Source of the DNA: Clostridium sp. UBA4108
GTDB lineage: Bacteria > Bacillota > Clostridia > Clostridiales > Clostridiaceae
Assembly: GCA_002381695.1 (NCBI GenBank)
Contig: DFXM01000020.1
Location: forward strand, 1-64,000
Length of the DNA: 64,000 nucleotides
Direction of reading: 5' to 3'
Below, in pieces: positions 16,141-24,766 of the stretch; the stretch's first letter is position 1, and each line of letters begins with the position of its first letter. Under the pieces are notes generated by a model, which was given only the letters and a program-made list of their open reading frames with translations, had not been told where the DNA came from and did no database searches. The position numbers and the translations under genes are program-made.

Positions 16141-17034
16141 ATGGAAAGATACGCAGAGCAAAATAGTAAATATTCAGAAGGCAATATTGAGAAAATGCCA
16201 GAAATAGTAAGTGAGAATTTAATATTTAGTTATCCACCAGATAGTGAAGGAAATGTTAAATTAGCGATAGATAATGTAAATATTACAATTAATAAAGGCG
16301 AATTTGTTGCTATACTCGGACATAATGGATCAGGTAAATCTACATTTGCTAAACATATTAATTCATTGCTTATACCAACAGGTGGTAAGATGCATGTGGC
16401 TGGCTATGATACAAGCAAAGAAGATAATACTTGGGAAGTTAGGAAAAGAGCAGGAATGGTATTCCAAAATCCAGACAACCAAATTGTTGCAACAATTGTA
16501 GAGGAAGACGTAGCATTTGGCCCGGAAAATTTAGGGGTAGATCCTGCTGAGATTAGAAAAAGAGTAGATGAAAGTCTTGAAACAGTTAATATGAGTAAAT
16601 ATAAGAAACATGGACCTCATTTGTTATCAGGAGGACAAAAACAAAGAGTAGCTATAGCTGGAATTTTAGCTATGACTCCAGAATGTATAGTATTAGATGA
16701 ACCTACAGCTATGTTAGATCCATCTGGAAGAAGAGAAGTTATAGAAACTATTATTGATTTGAACAAAAATCAGGGTATAACTATAGTTTTGATAACTCAT
16801 TTTATGGAAGAAGCAGTAGAGGCTGATAAAATTTATGTAATGGATGCAGGAAAAGTAATAATAGAAGGTGTGCCAAGAGAAGTGTTTAAAAAGGTAGATA
16901 TAATGAAAGAGTTAGGTCTAGATGTACCTCAAATGACAGAATTGGCCTTTGAGTTAAAAAAATCAGGTGTTAATATAAGTGACGATATATTAACCATAGA
17001 TGAGATGGTGAGGGAATTATGTCAATTAAAATAG
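16141..17034 (+). CDS. ecfA1: ECF transporter energizing ATPase A1
   Basis: 297 residues, with about 20 residues preceding the ATPase fold. Walker A is GHNGSGKST, the signature is LSGGQ, Walker B is IVLDEPTAMLD and the switch His is in LITHFM. With EcfA2 and EcfT it forms the shared energizing module of group II energy-coupling-factor transporters. These import vitamins or metal ions through separate substrate-binding S proteins. ATG follows GGAGGTG. The gene overlaps ecfA2 by 16 nt. Confidence 0.96.
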   Translation: MERYAEQNSKYSEGNIEKMPEIVSENLIFSYPPDSEGNVKLAIDNVNITINKGEFVAILGHNGSGKSTFAKHINSLLIPTGGKMHVAGYDTSKEDNTWEVRKRAGMVFQNPDNQIVATIVEEDVAFGPENLGVDPAEIRKRVDESLETVNMSKYKKHGPHLLSGGQKQRVAIAGILAMTPECIVLDEPTAMLDPSGRREVIETIIDLNKNQGITIVLITHFMEEAVEADKIYVMDAGKVIIEGVPREVFKKVDIMKELGLDVPQMTELAFELKKSGVNISDDILTIDEMVRELCQLK

Positions 17035-17870
17035 AGAATTTAATGCACATATATATGGCTAAAACACCTTTTGAAAAGATTGCACTTAATGATGTTAATG
17101 TTACTATAAATGATGGAGAATTCATTGCCTTAATTGGACATACAGGTTCTGGGAAATCAACGCTTATACAACATATGAATGGATTATTAAAACCTAGTAG
17201 TGGAAAAATAATAGTTGATAATGTAGATATAACTTCACCGAAGGTTAAACTATCGGATATAAGAAAAAAGATAGGATTGGTATTTCAGTATGCAGAATAT
17301 CAATTATTTGAAGAAACAATAGAAAAGGACATAATGTTTGGTCCAAAAAACTTAGGATTAAGCGATGAAGAGGCTATGAAAAGAGTTAAAAAATCTATGG
17401 ATATGGTTGGATTAGATTATAATACTTATAAAAATAAATCTCCATTTGATTTAAGTGGAGGTCAAAAGAGAAGAGTAGCAATAGCTGGAGTTATAGCTAT
17501 GGAGCCAAAGGTATTGATTCTAGATGAGCCTACTGCAGGATTAGATCCTAAAGGAAGAGATGAAATTCTATCACAAATTTCTAAACTACATAAAGATTAT
17601 GATATGACGATAGTATTGGTATCTCATAGTATGGAAGATGTAGCAAAGGTTGCAGATAGAATACTAGTTATGGAGAATGGTAAATGCATATTGGATGGGA
17701 TTCCTAAAGAAATATTCAAGGAAATAGATACATTGGAAAAAGTTGGATTAGCAGTTCCAAAGGTTACATATTTAATCAGAGAGCTGAATCAAAAAGGATT
17801 TAATTTACCAGATGATATTTTTACTTTAGAACAAGCTAAAAAGGAGATACTGAAAGCTTTAGATAAATAA
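17019..17870 (+). CDS. ecfA2: ECF transporter energizing ATPase A2
   Basis: 283 residues. Walker A GHTGSGKST, Q-loop in LVFQYAEYQLF, signature LSGGQ, Walker B VLILDEPTAGLD and His in LVSHSM are all present, so both ATPases of the heterodimer look active. It begins inside ecfA1, implying translational coupling and equal amounts. The C-terminal extension typical of EcfA proteins is present. Confidence 0.96.
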   Translation: MSIKIENLMHIYMAKTPFEKIALNDVNVTINDGEFIALIGHTGSGKSTLIQHMNGLLKPSSGKIIVDNVDITSPKVKLSDIRKKIGLVFQYAEYQLFEETIEKDIMFGPKNLGLSDEEAMKRVKKSMDMVGLDYNTYKNKSPFDLSGGQKRRVAIAGVIAMEPKVLILDEPTAGLDPKGRDEILSQISKLHKDYDMTIVLVSHSMEDVAKVADRILVMENGKCILDGIPKEIFKEIDTLEKVGLAVPKVTYLIRELNQKGFNLPDDIFTLEQAKKEILKALDK

Positions 17871-17903
17871 GGGTTTCTTTTTGCTTAATGTGGGAGGATC
17901 AAG

Positions 17904-18710
17904 ATGATTAAAGATATTACAATAGGTCAATATGTTCCTGGAGATTCCTTTATCCATAAATTAGATTCTAGAGTAAAAATAATGCTTTCCATATTGTTTA
18001 TTATAGATTTATTTTTGGTTAAGGACTATAAAGGATATATATTTGTATTTTTCTTTCTCTTAGCTCTTATTTTCATATCTAAAATCCAATTTAGATATAT
18101 ATATAAAGGGCTAAAGCCTATATTCATATTGATGGCAATTACGGCTCTATTTAATGTGTTTTTGACAAGAGGAGATTCAGCGCCATTATATGAATTAGGA
18201 TTTATAAAAATATATAAAGAAGGTATAATTACTGCTATATATATGGTACTTAGACTTACATTTCTTATTGTGGGAACTTCATTACTAACGCTTACAACAT
18301 CACCAATAGAACTCACAGATGGAATAGAAAAGCTATTAAATCCAGCTAAAAAAATAGGAGTGCCAGCTCATGAGTTAGCTATGATGATGACCATAGCTTT
18401 AAGATTTATACCTACTCTTATGGATGAGACTGATAAAATTATGAAAGCTCAAAAGGCAAGAGGAGCTGACTTCGAGACAGGAAATCTTATTCAAAGAGCT
18501 AAAAATTTAATTCCACTATTAGTACCACTATTTATAAGTTCATTTAGGCGTGCTGATGAACTGGCTATGGCAATGGAGGCTAGATGCTATAGAGGGGGAG
18601 ATGGACGTACAAGAATGAAGATATTAAAGGTAACAAGCAGAGACTATGTTGCTATGGGAGTAATGACATTAGTTACCATAGGCTGTGTTTATTTAAGGTT
18701 TTTAATATAA
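17904..18710 (+). CDS. ecfT: ECF transporter transmembrane protein T
   Basis: 268 residues with about five to six membrane spans. The coupling-helix motifs are seen as KAQKARGADFETG and AMEARCYRGG (the Ala-Arg-Gly type motifs that touch EcfA1 and EcfA2). EcfT bridges the ATPases to interchangeable S components. No S-component gene lies nearby, so the substrates cannot be deduced from this window. The order ecfA1-ecfA2-ecfT-truA-rplM-rpsI is conserved in many Firmicutes. Confidence 0.95.
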   Translation: MIKDITIGQYVPGDSFIHKLDSRVKIMLSILFIIDLFLVKDYKGYIFVFFFLLALIFISKIQFRYIYKGLKPIFILMAITALFNVFLTRGDSAPLYELGFIKIYKEGIITAIYMVLRLTFLIVGTSLLTLTTSPIELTDGIEKLLNPAKKIGVPAHELAMMMTIALRFIPTLMDETDKIMKAQKARGADFETGNLIQRAKNLIPLLVPLFISSFRRADELAMAMEARCYRGGDGRTRMKILKVTSRDYVAMGVMTLVTIGCVYLRFLI

Positions 18711-18741
18711 AATATAATTATATTTTATATTAGGTATACAT

Positions 18742-19476
18742 ATGAAAAACATAAAATTAATTTTAGAATATGATGGAACAAATTATTTTGGGTGGCAAAA
18801 ACAACCACATGGTAATACGATTCAACAGGCTGTGGAGAAAGCTATATTTAAGTTTACAAAAGAAGAGATAGAGGTAATTGGGTGTAGTAGAACTGACAGT
18901 AAAGTTCATGCTATGGAATATGTATGTAATTTCAAAACTAATAGCACAATTCCGGATGAAAAATTCATGGGTGCATTAAATCATTATCTTCCGGAAGATA
19001 TAGTTGTAGTTAAATGTTCTGTGGTAGAAGATGATTTTCATGCAAGGTATAATTCAAAGGGAAAAATGTATTGTTACACTATATTTAATAAAGAAGTACC
19101 ATCTGCTATATATAGAAATTTTACGTATCATTATAAAGGTAGCTTAAATATAAATAATATGATAAAAGCTTCAAAAGTTTTAATTGGAACCCATGACTTT
19201 TCTGCTTTTAGAAATTTAGGGAGTTCAGTAAAGACTAATGTAAGAACTATTCACGATATAAGGATAGAATCAGAGAAAGACTTTATTAAAATTTATATCT
19301 CTGCTGACGGATTTTTATATAACATGGCAAGAATAATAGTAGGTACATTATTGGATGTAGGTAAAGGCAAGAAGAAATGTGAAGATATGAATAATATACT
19401 TGAAAGTAAGAATAGGAAAAATGCTGGCAAATCAGTACCTCCACAAGGCTTAAGCTTAATAAAAGTATATTATTAA
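18742..19476 (+). CDS. truA: tRNA pseudouridine(38-40) synthase TruA
   Basis: 244 residues. The N-terminus LILEYDGTNYFGWQKQP and the catalytic aspartate motif CSRTDSKVHA (Asp near residue 52) are clear. TruA isomerises uridines 38-40 in the anticodon stem. The start has only a weak AGG at the expected place and a 31-nt AT-rich spacer after ecfT, so expression may be modest. Paralogues are common in clostridia; I cannot tell whether another copy exists. Confidence 0.95.
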   Translation: MKNIKLILEYDGTNYFGWQKQPHGNTIQQAVEKAIFKFTKEEIEVIGCSRTDSKVHAMEYVCNFKTNSTIPDEKFMGALNHYLPEDIVVVKCSVVEDDFHARYNSKGKMYCYTIFNKEVPSAIYRNFTYHYKGSLNINNMIKASKVLIGTHDFSAFRNLGSSVKTNVRTIHDIRIESEKDFIKIYISADGFLYNMARIIVGTLLDVGKGKKKCEDMNNILESKNRKNAGKSVPPQGLSLIKVYY

Positions 19477-19491
19477 TAATACATTAAATTC

Positions 19492-19520
19492 TTGACACAC
19501 CCGGTAAATTGTATTATAAT
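19492..19520 (+). promoter_or_regulatory. perfect consensus sigma-A promoter of rplM-rpsI
   Basis: TTGACA (19492-19497) and TATAAT (19515-19520) are perfect consensus hexamers 17 bp apart. Transcription would start near 19527, giving a leader of about 90 nt. This is the strongest-looking promoter in the window. Confidence 0.9.
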
Positions 19521-19526
19521 AATTTT

Positions 19527-19616
19527 GTTTGTATAATGAATAATTGTGTATAAGATCCACTAGCCCCGGGTCTTTAGCATATAATTGGAACTGTTAAAAA
19601 TCAGGGAGGGAAAAAA
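19527..19616 (+). promoter_or_regulatory. rplM leader with hairpin (possible L13 autoregulatory element)
   Basis: The leader contains AAGATCC (19552-19558) pairing with GGGTCTT (19568-19574) around a C-rich loop, followed by a short linker and the GGGAGGG ribosome binding site. L13 leaders with autogenous control are known in Bacillales. This hairpin occupies the matching position, but I cannot confirm that it belongs to the same RNA family. Confidence 0.45.
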
Positions 19617-20051
19617 ATGAAATCATACTTAGCAAAACCAAATGAAGTTCAAAGAAAATGGTATGTAGTAGACGTTGAAGGAATGCCTTTAGGAAGAGCT
19701 GCAAGCCAAATAGCTTCAATATTAAGAGGAAAAAATAAGCCACAATTTACACCACATGTAGATACTGGAGATAACGTAATAGTTGTTAACGCTGATAAAA
19801 TAGTATTAACAGGAAAAAAATTAGATCAAAAAATGTTAAGACATCACTCTTTATATCCAGGTGGATTAAAAGAGACTCCATATAGAGAAGCTTTAGCTAA
19901 AAAGCCAGAGTTTGTATTCGAAGAAGCAGTAAGAAGAATGCTTCCAACTGGAGTTTTAGGAAGAAAAATGCTTAAGAAGTTAACAGTATACAGAGGACCA
20001 GAACATAAAAACCATGCTCAAAAACCAGAAGTTTTAGAGTTAAAATACTAG
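19617..20051 (+). CDS. rplM: 50S ribosomal protein L13
   Basis: 144 residues. RKWYVVDVEGMPLGRAASQIASILRGK and KMLKKLTVYRGPEHKNHAQKP are diagnostic. L13 is an early 50S assembly protein. ATG 19617 follows CAGGGAGGG. It has its own consensus promoter and forms a two-gene operon with rpsI, as in most bacteria. Confidence 0.98.
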   Translation: MKSYLAKPNEVQRKWYVVDVEGMPLGRAASQIASILRGKNKPQFTPHVDTGDNVIVVNADKIVLTGKKLDQKMLRHHSLYPGGLKETPYREALAKKPEFVFEEAVRRMLPTGVLGRKMLKKLTVYRGPEHKNHAQKPEVLELKY

Positions 20052-20077
20052 TAGAGAGCACGGAAGGAGGAGTAAAA

Positions 20078-20470
20078 ATGGCAAAAGTTCAATATTTTGG
20101 AACAGGTAGAAGAAAAAAATCAGTTGCTAGAGTAAGACTTGTACCAGGAGAAGGTAAAGTTGTAATAAATAAAAGAGATAGCGAAAATTACTTCGGGTTA
20201 GAGACTTTAAGAGTTATCGTTAATCAACCATTAGTTTTAACTGGAACTAAAGAAAAGTTTGATGTTTTAGTAAATGTACACGGTGGTGGATTTACAGGTC
20301 AAGCTGGAGCTATAAGACATGGAATATCAAGAGCTTTATTAAAAGCTGATGAGAATTTAAGAGGAGAGCTTAAAAAAGCTGGATTCTTAACAAGAGACCC
20401 AAGAATGAAAGAAAGAAAGAAATACGGTCTTAAAAAAGCAAGAAGAGCTTCTCAGTTCTCAAAAAGATAA
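20078..20470 (+). CDS. rpsI: 30S ribosomal protein S9
   Basis: 130 residues. YFGTGRRKKSVARVRLVPG opens the protein. The C-terminal tail KKYGLKKARRASQFSKR contacts P-site tRNA and ends with the usual Lys-Arg. ATG follows GGAAGGAGG. The operon ends at a clear terminator 15 nt beyond the stop. Confidence 0.98.
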   Translation: MAKVQYFGTGRRKKSVARVRLVPGEGKVVINKRDSENYFGLETLRVIVNQPLVLTGTKEKFDVLVNVHGGGFTGQAGAIRHGISRALLKADENLRGELKKAGFLTRDPRMKERKKYGLKKARRASQFSKR

Positions 20471-20484
20471 TATTTATATTATTA

Positions 20485-20522
20485 AAGGAGTGCATGGTTA
20501 CATGTACTCCTTATATTTTTAT
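20485..20522 (+). terminator. terminator after rpsI
   Basis: AAGGAGTGCATG (20485-20496) pairs with CATGTACTCCTT (20501-20512), one G-U pair, around GTTA. It is followed by ATATTTTTAT. Confidence 0.9.
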
Positions 20523-20567
20523 AATTAAGTATAAAATATTATATTGTACAGCATTTATAGTATGCTT

Positions 20568-20606
20568 ATGTTAAATCTATGTTAAGTTTACTATGTTTTA
20601 TGTTAA
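20568..20606 (+). promoter_or_regulatory. TTAA direct repeats upstream of the Na/Pi transporter (possible Pho box)
   Basis: ATGTTAA occurs at 20568-20574, 20579-20585 and 20600-20606, with a partial copy ATGTTTT at 20593. The first two copies are spaced 11 bp and the third lies about two turns further. PhoP/PhoB response regulators bind direct repeats with about 11-bp periodicity, and the downstream gene moves phosphate. The match is suggestive only. No clear -10/-35 pair was found here. Confidence 0.35.
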
Positions 20607-20720
20607 ATAATAAGACATCCTATTAACATGCAAAGTCGCATATTGTATGATTATCGTGGTAAATAAAACTATTTTAAGTATTTAATAATAATACAATAAA
20701 AGTATTTGGGAGGTAACTAG

Positions 20721-22340
20721 ATGGAATCATTGTTTTTAGTTATTAATCTCCTAGGGGGATTGGGTTTATTCCTATATGGTATGAACATGATGGGAGACGG
20801 CTTAGAGAACGCAGCAGGAGATAAATTAAAGGGTATATTTGATAAAATAACATCAAATCCAATAAAGGGCGTTTTAACAGGAACTATTGTTACTGCCATA
20901 ATACAAAGTAGTAGTGCTACTTCTGTTATGGTAGTTGGTTTTGTTAATGCAGGATTAATGAATTTATACCAAGCAGCAGCTGTAATTATGGGAGCTAATA
21001 TAGGAACTACTGTTACGGCTCAATTAATAACCTTTAAATTTGATGAATTTGCTCCATTATTTTTAGCTATAGGAGCAGCTATAATGCTTTTCTCTAAGAA
21101 GAAGAAGATTAAAGAAGTGGGAAGCATAATATTAGGATTTGGTATTTTATTTTTAGGACTTAAATTGATGTCAGGAGCAATGTCTCCATTAAAAGAATCA
21201 ACTTTCTTTACCCAACTAATTGTAAGTTTAAAAGGTCATACAATATTAGGAATTTTAATAGGTCTGTTAATGACAGGAGTATTGCAAAGTTCATCTGCCT
21301 CTACAGGTATATTAGTTGCATTAGCGGCAACTGGAAGTTTGCCAATTCAAGTAGCGATACCCATACTATTTGGAAATAACATAGGAACTTGTGTAACAGC
21401 GCTTATTTCAAGTATAGGAACGTCTAAAACGGCTAGGAAAGCAGCACTTATCCATTTATTCTTCAATGTTATAGGAACAATAATATTTATACCTCTAATA
21501 GGAATACTTACTAATATAGTTTTAGCTATAACACCAGGAGATAATGGGGTAGAAATACAAAGACAAATAGCTAATGCTCACACCATATTCAACATTACAA
21601 ACACTATAATATTGGTACCATTTATTAAATACCTTGTAAAACTTGCAAACCTAATGATACCAGGAGAAGATGACAAGGGATTTATAGGAGTTAAATACAT
21701 TGATGATAGATTATTAGAAACACCTTCAATTGCATTTGGACAGACAATTAATGAAATAGCTAGAATGGGAATGAAGGCTAATGAAAATTTACAAATTGCA
21801 ATGAATGCATTTAATGAAGAAGATGAGGAACTTATCAAACGAGTTTATGAAAATGAAAAACTAATAAATTTATTAGAACATGATATAACAAGATATTTAG
21901 TTAAGTTATCTAATACGGAACTTGGTGAGGAACAGAAGACAGCTATTGCAGCTTATTTTCATGTTGTTAATGATATAGAACGTATTGGAGACCATGCTGA
22001 AAATATCGCGGATTTAGCTAGTGAGAAAATGGGTAAAAAACTTATATTTTCACAAGAAGCTATGAATGAGTTAAAGGGAATGTCTGATTATACAATTAAT
22101 GCTGTAGAGATGAGTATAGAGTGCTTCACTAAATATGATAAAAATAAAGCAAACAGTGTAAGAGGCGTAGAAGATAGGATAGACTCATTAGAAAAGGAAT
22201 TAAGAGCATCTCATATTAAGAGATTAAATAATAGAGTGTGTAATGCTACAGTTGGAACTGTATTTTTAGATATAATAAGTAATCTAGAAAGAGTTGGAGA
22301 TCACGCTGTAAATATAGCAGAAATAATTGAAGAGAATTAG
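20721..22340 (+). CDS. Na+/phosphate cotransporter with PhoU-like domain
   Basis: 539 residues. The membrane half has about nine spans and the inverted repeat characteristic of this family, with QSSSATS in the first copy and QSSSAST in the second. The C-terminal third (about residues 340-539) is a cytoplasmic PhoU-like helical domain with HVVNDIERIGDHAENIA and ISNLERVGDHAVNIAE. It probably imports, or in some relatives exports, phosphate with sodium. ATG follows TGGGAGGT. It stands alone between two terminators. Confidence 0.93.
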   Translation: MESLFLVINLLGGLGLFLYGMNMMGDGLENAAGDKLKGIFDKITSNPIKGVLTGTIVTAIIQSSSATSVMVVGFVNAGLMNLYQAAAVIMGANIGTTVTAQLITFKFDEFAPLFLAIGAAIMLFSKKKKIKEVGSIILGFGILFLGLKLMSGAMSPLKESTFFTQLIVSLKGHTILGILIGLLMTGVLQSSSASTGILVALAATGSLPIQVAIPILFGNNIGTCVTALISSIGTSKTARKAALIHLFFNVIGTIIFIPLIGILTNIVLAITPGDNGVEIQRQIANAHTIFNITNTIILVPFIKYLVKLANLMIPGEDDKGFIGVKYIDDRLLETPSIAFGQTINEIARMGMKANENLQIAMNAFNEEDEELIKRVYENEKLINLLEHDITRYLVKLSNTELGEEQKTAIAAYFHVVNDIERIGDHAENIADLASEKMGKKLIFSQEAMNELKGMSDYTINAVEMSIECFTKYDKNKANSVRGVEDRIDSLEKELRASHIKRLNNRVCNATVGTVFLDIISNLERVGDHAVNIAEIIEEN

Positions 22341-22380
22341 AAAAAACTCTGTGCTTGAAAATTTAGCACAGAGTTTTTTT
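22341..22380 (+). terminator. terminator after the Na/Pi cotransporter
   Basis: A perfect AAAAAACTCTGTGCT (22341-22355) arm pairs with AGCACAGAGTTTTTT, starting at the base after the stop codon. The stem runs into a T tract. Confidence 0.92.
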
Positions 22381-22460
22381 ATTATATAGATATTTTGATA
22401 CTAATATCTTATTAATATGAATAAACATAGATATTGAAAGTATTAAAAAAAGGTGGGAAT

Positions 22461-23159
22461 ATGAGAGGAAATAGAAAGTTATTAATTACATTAATAGTTA
22501 TAATAATAGGTCTTGGAACTATATTTATGAGTAATTTAAAGGACGTTATTAAGAATTATAATAATGATGGAATAAAAGTAATATTAATTGATCCAGGTCA
22601 TGGTGGAATGGATGGTGGGGCTTCTTCAAAAGATGGAACACCAGAAAAAAATATAAACCTAAATATATCTTTATTATTAGCAGACAAACTTAGAGATAAA
22701 GGATATAAAGTGTTTCTTACTAGGGATGAAGATGTTGGACTGTATACAGATGCAAGTAAAACTGTGAGAGAGAAAAAGATTGAGGACTTAAATAAGAGAG
22801 TTCAACTAAAGAAGGAAAGTAATTGTGATATATTCGTAAGTATACATTTAAATACATTTCCTCAAGAAAGCTGTAAAGGCGCACAGGTATGGTATTCAAA
22901 TTGCATAGGGAGCCAAGAGTTAGCCAATATAGTCCAAGACACATTAAAAAATGATTTGGACCAATCCAATAATAGAAAAGCTAAGCCTGCAAATAATGAT
23001 TATAAGGTTTTAAGAGGTAATGATACTATGCCAGGAATAATAGTTGAGTGCGGTTTTTTAACTAACTATAAAGAGGCTGAAAAATTAAAAAATGAAGAGT
23101 ACCAAAAACGAATAGCAGAGAGTATAGGTAAAGGTATTTCAATATATTTAGAAAATTAG
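22461..23159 (+). CDS. cwlD: N-acetylmuramoyl-L-alanine amidase CwlD
   Basis: 232 residues from ATG 22461, preceded by AAGGTGGG; the frame is open to 22434 but without a site. Residues 7-27 form an N-terminal membrane anchor or signal. The Amidase_3 zinc motifs DPGHGGMDGG, SIHLN and IIVECGFLTN are all present. CwlD makes muramic delta-lactam in spore cortex peptidoglycan, which is needed for germination. In many clostridia it follows rplM-rpsI; here the phosphate transporter lies in between. Confidence 0.93.
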   Translation: MRGNRKLLITLIVIIIGLGTIFMSNLKDVIKNYNNDGIKVILIDPGHGGMDGGASSKDGTPEKNINLNISLLLADKLRDKGYKVFLTRDEDVGLYTDASKTVREKKIEDLNKRVQLKKESNCDIFVSIHLNTFPQESCKGAQVWYSNCIGSQELANIVQDTLKNDLDQSNNRKAKPANNDYKVLRGNDTMPGIIVECGFLTNYKEAEKLKNEEYQKRIAESIGKGISIYLEN

Positions 23160-23171
23160 AGATATTTATAG

Positions 23172-23209
23172 AAAAAAGTCTTTTTTTGATGAAAAAGGAG
23201 ACTTTTTTT
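23172..23209 (+). terminator. terminator after cwlD
   Basis: AAAAAAGTC pairs with GACTTTTTT across an inner CTTTTT/AAAAAGG stem, giving a long AT-rich hairpin ending in a T-run. Confidence 0.75.
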
Positions 23210-23233
23210 GGTGTTTATAGCTGGTAAATCACG

Positions 23234-23262
23234 TTGAAAACTATTATACCCTGTGATATTAT
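23234..23262 (+). promoter_or_regulatory. promoter of the gntR-glutamate mutase operon
   Basis: TTGAAA (23234-23239) and TATTAT (23257-23262) are 17 bp apart. The predicted start near 23270 falls at the edge of the triple repeat at 23276-23299. It is the only good promoter before the mutase genes, which follow gntR after a 27-nt gap. Confidence 0.75.
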
Positions 23263-23275
23263 AAATGAGGATTGG

Positions 23276-23299
23276 ATTAATCCATTAATCCATTGATCC
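23276..23299 (+). promoter_or_regulatory. triple 8-bp tandem repeat, probable GntR operator
   Basis: ATTAATCC, ATTAATCC and ATTGATCC follow one another without a gap. The left edge also forms the perfect 12-bp palindrome TGGATTAATCCA (23273-23284). The block covers the first transcribed bases of the operon, an ideal place for repression. Binding by the GntR-type protein encoded next is inference. Confidence 0.55.
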
Positions 23300-23332
23300 A
23301 AAGGTTAAATGTCTTTTATAGGGGGTGAGTGT

Positions 23333-24304
23333 TTGAATATTAATTTAAATAGAAATAGTGGAATACCAATATACATACAAGTGAAAAAACAGATGTTGCA
23401 GTTAATAAAGAATGGCACCCTCAAAGTTGGAATGAAAATACCTACTGAAAGAGAGTTATCTCAGGAGTTAGGAGTAAGTAGGAATACCATTAGTGCAGCT
23501 TATAATGAGCTAGAATCAAAAGGTGTATTAAAATCTATCAGAGGAAAAGGAACTTTTATAGCTGAGGATATTGAGTCTTGGAAGAATGAAGATAGCAATA
23601 ATAAGATAAAAAAGTTTGTAGATTTAGCTTTTGAGGAAGCATTAGAGTATGGATTAGAGCCAGAGGATTTTTTAGAATTGGTAACAAATAGAGTACAAGA
23701 AAAGACAGAAATGATGGGAAGATTAACTGCTATATTTATAGAGTGTAACATAGAACAATCTATAATGTTCAGTAATCAATTAAAGCAAATGACGAATATG
23801 GATACAATACCGCTTACAATAGATGATCTTAAAAAGATGGATGATGATACAAGAGACAAGCTAAATAATAGCCAAGTAGTAGTAGCACCATTTAATCATG
23901 TAAATGATATCAATAATCTTTTAATTGGATGGAATAAAGAAGTATTAGGAGTTTCAATAAATCTTAATTTAGAGTTAATTGTAAAAATTGCTAGACATCC
24001 ATATAATACTAAGTTTTTATTTGTTTGCTTATCTGAAGAATTTATGTTTAAGACTAAAGCTATGTTAGAAAAGTCAGGACTTGGAGATCTATCAGTTGAA
24101 TATTTTTACCACACTGATGAAAATGATTTGAAAAATGCTATATATAATGCGGATGTCTTAATAGCAACTCCAGCAAGAGAAAAAGAAGTTTATAATTTAA
24201 ATAAGTATAATAAAGAAGTTATAAAATATTCTAATATTTTAGATATGGGTTCCGTAAAAGCATTAAAATCCAAAATATTAGAATTTAAATACCAAAAAAA
24301 TTAG
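23333..24304 (+). CDS. GntR-family regulator of the glutamate mutase operon
   Basis: 323 residues from TTG 23333, preceded by GGGGGTGAG. The first 75 residues are a winged helix with GIPIYIQVKKQMLQLI, KIPTERELSQELGVSRNTISAAYNELESKG and IRGKGTFI, typical of the YtrA/GntR group. The remaining about 240 residues are neither a FadR-type helical nor an obvious UTRA domain. They have an alternating beta/alpha character that recalls a periplasmic-binding-like ligand domain. Position suggests it senses a pathway ligand and controls its own operon. Confidence 0.85.
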   Translation: MNINLNRNSGIPIYIQVKKQMLQLIKNGTLKVGMKIPTERELSQELGVSRNTISAAYNELESKGVLKSIRGKGTFIAEDIESWKNEDSNNKIKKFVDLAFEEALEYGLEPEDFLELVTNRVQEKTEMMGRLTAIFIECNIEQSIMFSNQLKQMTNMDTIPLTIDDLKKMDDDTRDKLNNSQVVVAPFNHVNDINNLLIGWNKEVLGVSINLNLELIVKIARHPYNTKFLFVCLSEEFMFKTKAMLEKSGLGDLSVEYFYHTDENDLKNAIYNADVLIATPAREKEVYNLNKYNKEVIKYSNILDMGSVKALKSKILEFKYQKN

Positions 24305-24331
24305 CTAATTAATTTTGGGAGGATTAAAAAA

Positions 24332-24745
24332 ATGAAAAAGAAGACATTAGTTCTTGGAGTAATTGGATCAGATTGTCATGCAGTTGGGAACAAAATACTA
24401 GATTATGCATTAACAGAGGCAGGCTTTAATGTAATCAATATTGGGGTTTTATCACCACAAGAAGATTTCATAAATGCTGCTGTAGAAACTAATGCGGATG
24501 TAATTTTGGTTTCTTCACTATATGGACATGGAGAAATAGACTGTAGAGGACTTAGAGAAAAATGTGATGAAGCTGGATTAAAAGGTATTTTACTTTATGT
24601 AGGAGGAAATATAGTTGTAGGAAAACAAGATTGGAACGAAGTTCATCAAAGATTTAAAACCATGGGATTTGACAGGGTTTATCCACCAGGAACTTCTTTA
24701 GATACTACAATACATGATTTAGAAGAAGACTTAAAAATAGATTAA
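24332..24745 (+). CDS. glmS (mutS): glutamate mutase (methylaspartate mutase) sigma subunit, B12-binding
   Basis: 137 residues, the exact length of the C. cochlearium/C. tetanomorphum protein. Asp14-x-His16-x-x-Gly (SDCHAVG) is the base-off cobalamin-binding motif, where His16 coordinates cobalt. SLYGHGE and the C-terminal GTSLDTTI line the nucleotide-tail pocket. With the epsilon subunit it converts L-glutamate to (2S,3S)-3-methylaspartate. It must not be confused with mismatch-repair MutS or with glucosamine synthase GlmS, encoded elsewhere in this window. Confidence 0.97.
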   Translation: MKKKTLVLGVIGSDCHAVGNKILDYALTEAGFNVINIGVLSPQEDFINAAVETNADVILVSSLYGHGEIDCRGLREKCDEAGLKGILLYVGGNIVVGKQDWNEVHQRFKTMGFDRVYPPGTSLDTTIHDLEEDLKID

Positions 24746-24766
24746 TAGACAAGTGGAGTGATAGAG

